Both the position numbers and the translations under genes were made by a program. The notes below the pieces were generated by a model. It saw only the letters and a list, made by a program, of their open reading frames with translations. It did not search any database and was not told the origin of the DNA. Below, in pieces: positions 1 through 5,321 of a stretch of DNA of 7,184 nucleotides; within the stretch, counting starts at the first letter, position 1; every line of letters starts with the position of its first letter. The stretch comes from Holophagaceae bacterium UBA706 (GTDB taxonomy: Bacteria; Acidobacteriota; Holophagae; Holophagales; Holophagaceae). The stretch lies in the NCBI GenBank assembly GCA_002298155.1, contig DBME01000087.1:1-7184 (forward strand), written 5' to 3'.

Positions 1-15
1 TCTGTGCTTGATCAG

Positions 16-120
16 TTCGCCTAAACCACCAGAATGCCCGGATTCATCCGTTCGCCTAAGCCACCAGCATGCCGAGATTCATCCGTTCCCCTAAGCCACC
101 AGCATGCCCGGACTCATCAG
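16..120. repeat. 35-bp tandem repeat, three contiguous units
   Basis: Three directly adjacent 35-bp units lie at 16-50, 51-85 and 86-120 with no spacers. Each begins TTCSCCTAARCCACCAG and ends in a variant of GATTCATCCG. By eye, units 1 and 2 match at 31 of 35 positions and unit 3 matches each of the others at about 30 of 35. The last 12 bases of unit 1 (39-50) form a short inverted repeat, CGGAT-TC-ATCCG, which is degraded in units 2 and 3. Units 2 and 3 contain the palindrome GCATGC. The 15 bases before unit 1 and the bases just after unit 3 look like decayed partial units in the same phase, so the array may continue to the left. Function is unknown; it sits just downstream of the ABC exporter stop codon. 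Confidence 0.9.
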
Positions 121-127
121 ATCCCCT

Positions 128-1921
128 TTACCCCACCGCAGGTTCGCCCTCGAACTGCAGCTTCACGAGCTTGGCGTACGTGCCCTCCTGCTCCATGAGC
201 CCATCGTGGGTGCCCCGCTCCACCAGCGCCCCCTGGTCCATCACCCAGATCTCGTCCGCGTCCTTGATGGTGCTCAGGCGGTGGGCGATGGTGAAGGTGG
301 TCAGGCGGTGGCTGACCCGCTCGATGACCTTCTGGATCTTGTGCTCGGTCTCGCTGTCGATGTTGGCGGTGGCTTCGTCCAGGAGCAGGATCTCGGGTTC
401 CTGGTACAGCATCCGGGCGAAGGCCACCAGCTGGCGCTCGCCCGCTGAAAGCTTCTGGCCCCGCTCGCCCACCTGGGTCAGGAGCCCCATGGGCAGGCGT
501 CCGACCAGGTCGTCCAGCTGGCTCTGCTCCAGCACCGAAGCCAGGCGTTCGGCATTGAAGGGGCGGCCCAGCACGATGTTCTCCTGCAGGGTTCCGGAAA
601 AGATGAAGACGTCCTGCAGCACCAGCCCGAACAGGCTGCGCACCCGCCGCAATTCGGCTTCCCGCACGTCCACGCCGTCCACGGTGATGCGTCCGCCGTT
701 CACGTCGTAGAAGCGCATGAGCAGGTTGATGAGGGTCGACTTGCCCGCCCCCGTGTGGCCCACCACCGCCACCCGGCGCCCCTTGGGGATGACGCCGGAC
801 AGGTCGCGGACCACCTTGCGGCCCCCCTCCTCGTAGGCGAAGGTCACGCCCTCCAGGCGGATCTCCTCCCGGAAGGCCACGGGCTTGGGGTCGGCGGATT
901 CGGGAATCTGGTCCTGGTTGTCCAGGAGCTTGAAGATGCGCTCGCTGGAGGCCAGGGCGGTCTGCATGACGTTGTAGCGTTCCGCCAGTTCCCGGATGGG
1001 CCGGAAGAACCGTCCCGACTGCTGGATGAAGGCCAGGAGGAGGCCCAGGGTGAGGGTCCCCGCCTGGAGCTTGTAGCCCGAGTACAGGATGAGGGCCGCC
1101 AGGGTGCCGTTGGTGATGAACTCGACCACCGGGAAGAACACCGCGTAGGCGAAGATGGTGCGCAGGAAGGCTTCCAGGTAGCTGCGGTTCAGCTCGCCGA
1201 AGGCGTCCCGGGAGCGCCCCTCCTGGGCGTTCATCTGCACCAGCGAAATCCCCGAGAGCTGCTCCTGGAGGTAGGCCTGGATGGACGCGTACCGCCCCTG
1301 GGTCTCCCGGTAGGCCGCGGAGGCGTGGCGCCGGAAGATCTCGGTGGAGATGAGCAGCAGCGGCAGGATGCCCACGGCCACCAGGGCCAGGCCCACGTGC
1401 TTGCTGAACATCCACAGGACGATGACCGTGAGGGAGAGGGCGTCGCCCACGATGGCCACGAAGCCCGAACTGAACATTTCATTGAGGTTCTGGACGTCGC
1501 TGATGACCCGGGTCATGAGCCGGCCCACGGGGTTGCGGTGGAAGAAGTGGGTGCTGCGCTTCATGAGGTGCGAGAACACCTGCATGCGCAGGTCCAGCAT
1601 GGCCATCTGCCCCACCCAGGCCAGGAGGCCGTACCGCAGCACCTGCACCACGAATCCCAGCATGACCAGCCCCAGGAAGCCCGCGATGAGGGGCCCCGAG
1701 CCGCGCATGGTGTGCTGGGCCAGGTGGTGGTCGATGAGCCGGAGGGTGAACTCGGCGGGGGCCACCTCCAGGGCCGCGCCCACCGCCATGAGGACGAGGA
1801 GGGCCACCAGGCCGGCCCAGTACGGCTTCAGGTAGCGGATCAGCCGCGCCAGCAGCGCATGGCGTCCGGGTTGCTGGTCGACCTGGTCGGAATGGAAAAA
1901 GCTGCTGGTGGAATCGGCCAT
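128..1921 (-). CDS. ABC exporter half-transporter (permease fused to ATPase)
   Basis: This is a 597-residue inner-membrane ABC exporter, the usual length for an MsbA/LmrA-type half-transporter with the membrane domain fused to the ATPase; it should work as a homo- or heterodimer. The membrane domain covers roughly residues 25-310, with hydrophobic segments near 34-54, 77-99, 153-172, 176-195, 256-280 and 286-303, and the family's first intracellular loop pattern (NPVGRLMTRVISDV, 130-143). The ATPase domain covers about 355-590: A-loop Tyr363, Walker A GHTGAGKST (388-396), Q-loop Gln436, signature LSAGERQ (491-497), Walker B ILLLDE (511-516) with catalytic Glu516, D-loop Asp522 and H-loop His547. 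All nucleotide-handling residues are present. The signature reads LSAGE instead of LSGGQ, a variant seen in several exporters. The ATG at 1921-1919 has a weak GAAAG ribosome site 9 nt upstream. The gene is transcribed alone, divergently from the NYN operon. Substrate (lipid, drug or peptide) cannot be read from sequence, so no symbol is given. Confidence 0.96.
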   Translation of the reverse strand: MADSTSSFFHSDQVDQQPGRHALLARLIRYLKPYWAGLVALLVLMAVGAALEVAPAEFTLRLIDHHLAQHTMRGSGPLIAGFLGLVMLGFVVQVLRYGLLAWVGQMAMLDLRMQVFSHLMKRSTHFFHRNPVGRLMTRVISDVQNLNEMFSSGFVAIVGDALSLTVIVLWMFSKHVGLALVAVGILPLLLISTEIFRRHASAAYRETQGRYASIQAYLQEQLSGISLVQMNAQEGRSRDAFGELNRSYLEAFLRTIFAYAVFFPVVEFITNGTLAALILYSGYKLQAGTLTLGLLLAFIQQSGRFFRPIRELAERYNVMQTALASSERIFKLLDNQDQIPESADPKPVAFREEIRLEGVTFAYEEGGRKVVRDLSGVIPKGRRVAVVGHTGAGKSTLINLLMRFYDVNGGRITVDGVDVREAELRRVRSLFGLVLQDVFIFSGTLQENIVLGRPFNAERLASVLEQSQLDDLVGRLPMGLLTQVGERGQKLSAGERQLVAFARMLYQEPEILLLDEATANIDSETEHKIQKVIERVSHRLTTFTIAHRLSTIKDADEIWVMDQGALVERGTHDGLMEQEGTYAKLVKLQFEGEPAVG

Positions 1922-2022
1922 GAAACCATTCTTTCATGATTGCTGTCATGCCATCATGTTTCATCCGCGCAGGCGGAACTATTCAAATCCCCGGGGAAAG
2001 CCCCGCATTCAGGACGGAAGCC
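1922..2022. promoter_or_regulatory. Divergent intergenic region with inverted repeats
   Basis: This is the only intergenic stretch between the exporter (minus) and the four-gene plus-strand operon, so promoters for both should be here. It is visibly richer in A/T than the genes around it. I see no convincing sigma-70 -35/-10 pair; TATTCA at 1980-1985 is a possible weak -10 element for the plus strand. Two overlapping inverted repeats lie next to the exporter start: ATGAAAC/GTTTCAT (1920-1926 and 1958-1964) and CATGAT/ATCATG (1935-1940 and 1953-1958). They could be an operator or leader structure for the exporter. Regulatory role is inferred from position. Confidence 0.55.
1989..2005 (+). other. 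Short GC hairpin in the leader of the NYN operon
   Basis: CGGGG (1992-1996) can pair with CCCCG (2001-2005) around an AAAG loop. The same G run is also part of the perfect 8-bp palindrome CCCCGGGG at 1989-1996. The hairpin ends 6 nt before the AGGACGG ribosome-binding sequence (2011-2017). No U-run follows, so it is not a standard intrinsic terminator. Whether it is transcribed depends on the unmapped promoter. Confidence 0.35.
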
Positions 2023-2550
2023 ATGATGCGATGCGCCGTTTTCATTGACGGTAACAATATTTTCCATTCGGCCCGCCAGCTGGGTTATGAAGTGGATTAC
2101 AGCCGTCTTCTCGCTCTCCTGGTTGGCAAGGACCGCGAACTCCTCCGGGCTTTCTTCTACACCGGCGTGGACGAGACGGCGGACCGCCAGCGGGGCTTCC
2201 TCCACTGGATGCGCCGCAACGGGTTCCGCGTGGTCCAGAAGCCCGTGAAGCTCGAGCGCGACGGCACGCGCCGGGCCCGCCTGGAAGTGGAGATCACCAC
2301 CGACATGATGAATTTCGCCGACAAGGTCGACCTCATCATCCTCGTGAGCGGTGACGAGGATTTCGCCTACCCCCTCCAGACCCTCGCCCAGAACGGCGTG
2401 CGGGTGGAAGTGGCGGGCTTCCGCTCGGCCATGGCCAACAAGGTCATGGACGTAGCGGACCGCTACATCGAGCTGGACCTCCTGGGCGAGCGGTTCCGCA
2501 AGGAGAGCGGCGGCGACGACGACGCCGACGAATACCGGGAAAAGCTCTGA
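2023..2550 (+). CDS. NYN domain (LabA/DUF88-type) putative nuclease
   Basis: This is a 175-residue soluble cytoplasmic protein, essentially a single NYN (PIN-like) domain of the LabA/DUF88 family. Members have the metal-dependent nuclease fold and are thought to cut RNA, though most bacterial ones are uncharacterised. The expected acidic cluster is present: Asp9 in FIDGNN (7-12), Asp94 in EITTDM (90-95), and Asp111 and Asp113 in LVSGDEDF (107-114). The C-terminal strand-helix elements VEVAGF and MDVADRYIEL also fit. The last residues (165-175) are an acidic tail. The start at 2023 places the first strand CAVFIDG at the N-terminus and has AGGACGG 5 nt upstream; the adjacent ATG at 2026 is equally possible. 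It is the first gene of the operon, with peptidase, aroB and TPR genes immediately behind it. The first 30 codons are less GC-rich than the rest, common near a real start. Target and partner are unknown. Confidence 0.87.
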   Translation: MMRCAVFIDGNNIFHSARQLGYEVDYSRLLALLVGKDRELLRAFFYTGVDETADRQRGFLHWMRRNGFRVVQKPVKLERDGTRRARLEVEITTDMMNFADKVDLIILVSGDEDFAYPLQTLAQNGVRVEVAGFRSAMANKVMDVADRYIELDLLGERFRKESGGDDDADEYREKL

Positions 2551-2552
2551 TC

Positions 2553-4265
2553 ATGCGCGCCCTCCTGCCCCTCCTCACCCTGTCCCTCGCGGCCCAGGTT
2601 CCGGCCGGGCGCACCGCGGAGGACCGCATGCGCGCCGACCTGACGTTCCTGGCCTCCCCGGCCCTGGAAGGACGGGGCAACGGCTCCCCCAAGCTGGACG
2701 CCGCCGCGGACTATGTGGTGCGCAGCTACCAGGCCCTGGGGCTCAAGGCGGAGGTTCAGCGCTTCCCCTTCATCGCCCGCATCAAGCGCGCCACCTTCGC
2801 CGGAACCCTCGCGGGCCGGCCCCTGGTGCCCGGCAAGGACATCGAGGCCGTGGGCTTCAGCGCCGACGCCGACCTCAAGGCGGTCCCCCTGCGTTTCGTG
2901 GGCTATGGGATGAAGGGCGGCGACTATGACGACCTCGGCGACCTCAAGGGCCAGGCGGCGGTGATTTTCCGCAAGGTGCCCAACCTGCCGGCCTTCTCCG
3001 CCATCCGGCGCATGGAGACCTCCCTGCCGGTGCGCATCCAGAAACTCCAGGCTGCCGGCGCCGTGCTGGTGATCGTGGCCGAGGAGGGCGACGCCCCCGC
3101 GCCCCTGACCCGGGAAGAGGGCCCCACCCTCGTGGGCCTGCCCACGGTGAGCATGCCCGGCGCCACCCTGGCGCCCCTCCTGGACCTGCCGGCCCTGCGG
3201 GTCCGCATCGCCGAGACGGGCAAGGCCCAGACGGCCCCCGTGCAGGGCGCCACCCTGGACCTGGCCTTCACCCTGCGCCGCGAGGAGGCCCAGCTGCCCA
3301 ACCTCACCGTGCGCATCCCCGGCACGGATTCCAAGCTAAAGGACGAATGCATCGTCGTGGGCGCGCACATGGACCACCTGGGCCTGGGCGAGCGTCACAG
3401 TCTGGGCGGTTCCGCGGCCCGCGGCCAGGTCCACCCCGGGGCCGACGACAACGGTTCGGGCACGGTGATGGTCATGGAGGTGGCCCGCCACTTCAAGGCC
3501 CACCCCGCCGCGCGCACCATCGTCTTCCTGCACTTCAGCGGCGAGGAGGAGGGCCTCCTGGGCTCCGCCGAATGGGTCAAGCACCCCGCCGTGCCCCTGG
3601 CCTCGGTGAAGTTCATGGTGAACCTGGACATGGTCGGGCGTCTCGATCCCGACAAGCCGACCCTCAACATCAGCGGCCTGGGCGCGCCCAAGGCCGCCGT
3701 GGAGCGGGCCGGCACCATGGCCCCCGCCGGCGTGAAGCTGGGCGCCGAATCGGGCGTGGCGGTGGGCGGTTCCGACCACATGTCCTTCTCCGCCGCCAGG
3801 ATCCCCACCTTCTTCTTCTTCACGGGCCTCCACGGCGACTACCATCGGCCCTCCGACACCCCTGACCGCATCAACTACCCCGCCATGGGCAAGGTCGAGG
3901 AGATGGTCGAGAAGGTGGTGCAGGACCTGGCCGATGCCAAGGCCGTGCCGGCCTTCGATCCCGAGACCGCCAAGATGGCCCAGGGCGGCGAGCGCAACGC
4001 GCTGCAGGTGTACTTCGGCATCCTGCCCGACTTCGCCGAGGACCCCAAGGGCTTCCGCATCAGCGGCACGATGGCCGGGACCACCTCCGAGGCCGTGGGC
4101 CTCAAGGCCGGGGACGTCATCATCCAGTTCGGCGACGTGACCGTGAAGAACATCTACGACTACATGGCCGCCCTGGGCAAATTCAAGCCCGGCGACAAGG
4201 CCGTGGTGAAGTGGCTCCGGGCCGGCGTGGAAATGCAGGCCGAGGCCACCCTGAAAGGCCGCTGA
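2553..4265 (+). CDS. Secreted M28 zinc metallopeptidase with PDZ domain
   Basis: This is a 570-residue, probably exported, di-zinc aminopeptidase or carboxypeptidase of family M28. Residues 1-19 form a short hydrophobic signal-like segment lacking a lipobox cysteine. Residues 20-80 hold the usual leading helices; about 90-225 look like an inserted PA-type domain. The M28 catalytic domain spans about 245-460 and has every expected zinc and catalytic position: His272 and Asp274 in GAHMDH, Asp298 in PGADDNGSG, Glu331 and Glu332 in FSGEEEGLLGS, Asp359 in NLDMVGR, and His431 in GDYHRPSDT. A PDZ domain follows at about 487-568 (ISGTMAGTTSEAVGLKAGD at 503-521), probably for substrate or partner binding. 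This M28+PA+PDZ layout is known in bacteria. The ATG is 2 bp after the NYN stop, implying coupled translation. The active site looks complete, so an active enzyme is expected, but substrate specificity is not readable. Export rests on a signal segment of only moderate strength, with few positive charges. Confidence 0.94.
   Translation: MRALLPLLTLSLAAQVPAGRTAEDRMRADLTFLASPALEGRGNGSPKLDAAADYVVRSYQALGLKAEVQRFPFIARIKRATFAGTLAGRPLVPGKDIEAVGFSADADLKAVPLRFVGYGMKGGDYDDLGDLKGQAAVIFRKVPNLPAFSAIRRMETSLPVRIQKLQAAGAVLVIVAEEGDAPAPLTREEGPTLVGLPTVSMPGATLAPLLDLPALRVRIAETGKAQTAPVQGATLDLAFTLRREEAQLPNLTVRIPGTDSKLKDECIVVGAHMDHLGLGERHSLGGSAARGQVHPGADDNGSGTVMVMEVARHFKAHPAARTIVFLHFSGEEEGLLGSAEWVKHPAVPLASVKFMVNLDMVGRLDPDKPTLNISGLGAPKAAVERAGTMAPAGVKLGAESGVAVGGSDHMSFSAARIPTFFFFTGLHGDYHRPSDTPDRINYPAMGKVEEMVEKVVQDLADAKAVPAFDPETAKMAQGGERNALQVYFGILPDFAEDPKGFRISGTMAGTTSEAVGLKAGDVIIQFGDVTVKNIYDYMAALGKFKPGDKAVVKWLRAGVEMQAEATLKGR
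4253..4258 (+). promoter_or_regulatory. Ribosome-binding site of aroB
   Basis: GAAAGG lies inside the last codons of the M28 gene, 7 nt before the aroB ATG. It supports the start at 4266, directly after the M28 stop codon (TGA|ATG), and makes translational coupling likely. Confidence 0.55.
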
Positions 4266-5321
4266 ATGGAACTGTCCCTGCCCGCTGGCTTCCCCACCCA
4301 GGTCTTCGTGGAGGAGGCGCCCCGGGCCAGCCTGCTGCCCACCGGCTCCTGGACCCTCGTGGGCGACGACGCGGTGCGGCCCGCCTGGCGCGGCGCGGGA
4401 CTGCCCGAACCCCCCGGCACCCTCTGGGTGCCCGTGTCCGAGGCCTCCAAGCGCCTGAGCACCCTCGAACCGTGGCTGGAGACCTGGGCGGGCATCCCCC
4501 TGACCCGGCACTCCACGGTTGTGGCCGTGGGCGGCGGCGTCCTCACGGACATGGCCGGATTGGCAGCGGCCCTCTACATGCGCGGCATCGCCTGGCAGGC
4601 CTGGCCCACCACCCTCCTGGCCCAGGTGGATGCGGGCCTGGGCGGCAAGACCGCCTGCGACCTGGCCGCCGGCAAGAACCTGGCCGGGGCCTTCCACCCG
4701 CCCGTTAGCTTTGTCGCCTGCCGGTCCTTCCTGGCCACCCTGCCCCCCCGCCAACTGGAATCCGGCGCCTGGGAGCTCTTCAAGATGGCCGTCCTGGAAG
4801 GCGACGTGCCCTGGGCGGAACGGCTCCTGCTCCCCGGGGTCCCCGAGGCCTCCTCCCTGCTGCGCGCCCTCCACGCCAAGGCCGGCATCGTCCACCGCGA
4901 CCTCCGGGAGGCCGGGGAGCGCCGGCTCCTGAACCTGGGCCACACCCTGGGCCATGCCCTGGAGGCGGCCTCCGGCTACGCCCTGCTCCATGGCGAGGCT
5001 GTGGGACTGGGCACCCTGGCCGCCATGCTCCTGGCCGAAGCCCAGGGCCTGGAGCCCTTTCCCCGGGACTTCAAGGCCCGCACGGCCGAGCGCCTCCGGC
5101 ACCTCCTGCCCGCGATCCCCCCCTGGGAGGCATGCCTGCCTTTGCTGAGGGTGGATAAAAAGAGCGGGCCCGAAGGGGAACGGTCCGGCCCAACGGCGAT
5201 ACACTGCATCTTGCCCCGGCCCCGCACCACCGCGGACGTGAGGGCACTGCCCCCCGAAGTCTGGCGCGACGTCCATGCCCGCATGGGCGCCCTCCTCAAC
5301 GATCCCGAGATGACAACGTGA
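4266..5321 (+). CDS. aroB: 3-dehydroquinate synthase
   Basis: This cytoplasmic NAD- and metal-dependent enzyme converts DAHP to 3-dehydroquinate, step two of the shikimate pathway to aromatic amino acids. At 351 residues it is slightly shorter than typical bacterial AroB; the shortening is in the N-terminal half. The nucleotide-binding GGGVLTDMAG (89-98) is followed by PTTLLAQVDAGLGGKTA (114-130). Metal ligands are Glu170 (GAWELFK), His226 (NLGHTLGHALE) and His242 (LHGEAVG). Other active-site positions known from the Aspergillus nidulans enzyme are also present: Asp122, Lys128, Lys137, Asn138, Lys173, Lys205, Glu215, Arg219, Asn223 and His230. A late DKK (297-299) matches the family's C-terminal lysine motif. 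The position after GGKTA that is often Asn is Asp132 here. The gene starts with no gap after the M28 gene and overlaps the next by 4 bp. No other shikimate genes are visible. A sugar-phosphate cyclase paralogue such as 2-deoxy-scyllo-inosose synthase is possible but less likely given the full AroB residue set. Confidence 0.94.
   Translation: MELSLPAGFPTQVFVEEAPRASLLPTGSWTLVGDDAVRPAWRGAGLPEPPGTLWVPVSEASKRLSTLEPWLETWAGIPLTRHSTVVAVGGGVLTDMAGLAAALYMRGIAWQAWPTTLLAQVDAGLGGKTACDLAAGKNLAGAFHPPVSFVACRSFLATLPPRQLESGAWELFKMAVLEGDVPWAERLLLPGVPEASSLLRALHAKAGIVHRDLREAGERRLLNLGHTLGHALEAASGYALLHGEAVGLGTLAAMLLAEAQGLEPFPRDFKARTAERLRHLLPAIPPWEACLPLLRVDKKSGPEGERSGPTAIHCILPRPRTTADVRALPPEVWRDVHARMGALLNDPEMTT

Noticed and set aside
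16..120. CRISPR array
   Set aside because: The 35-bp units are directly contiguous with no variable spacers, and no cas genes are present.
1..127. Intrinsic terminator for the exporter gene
   Set aside because: The only stem is the 5-bp CGGAT/ATCCG in repeat unit 1, with a two-base loop and no following U-run on either strand.
69..710. Plus-strand frame starting inside the tandem repeats
   Set aside because: It begins in repeat unit 2 and runs antisense through the exporter ATPase domain; its Ser/Arg-rich translation resembles no protein.
755..1939. 394-codon plus-strand frame opposite the ABC exporter
   Set aside because: The translation is Gly/His/Glu-rich without domains and lies entirely antisense to an intact exporter, so it is a codon-bias shadow.
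1936..2022. Upstream start for the NYN gene, adding 29 residues
   Set aside because: The extra residues precede the first strand of the fold, have no ribosome site, and would cover the divergent promoter region; the ATG at 2023 has a good ribosome site and fits the family N-terminus.
5150..5215. Patch of less biased codons near the aroB 3' end, including a GATACACT resembling a -10 box, considered as an internal promoter for the TPR gene
   Set aside because: No -35 element lies at a suitable distance, and the patch encodes the conserved DKK region of AroB, which explains its sequence.
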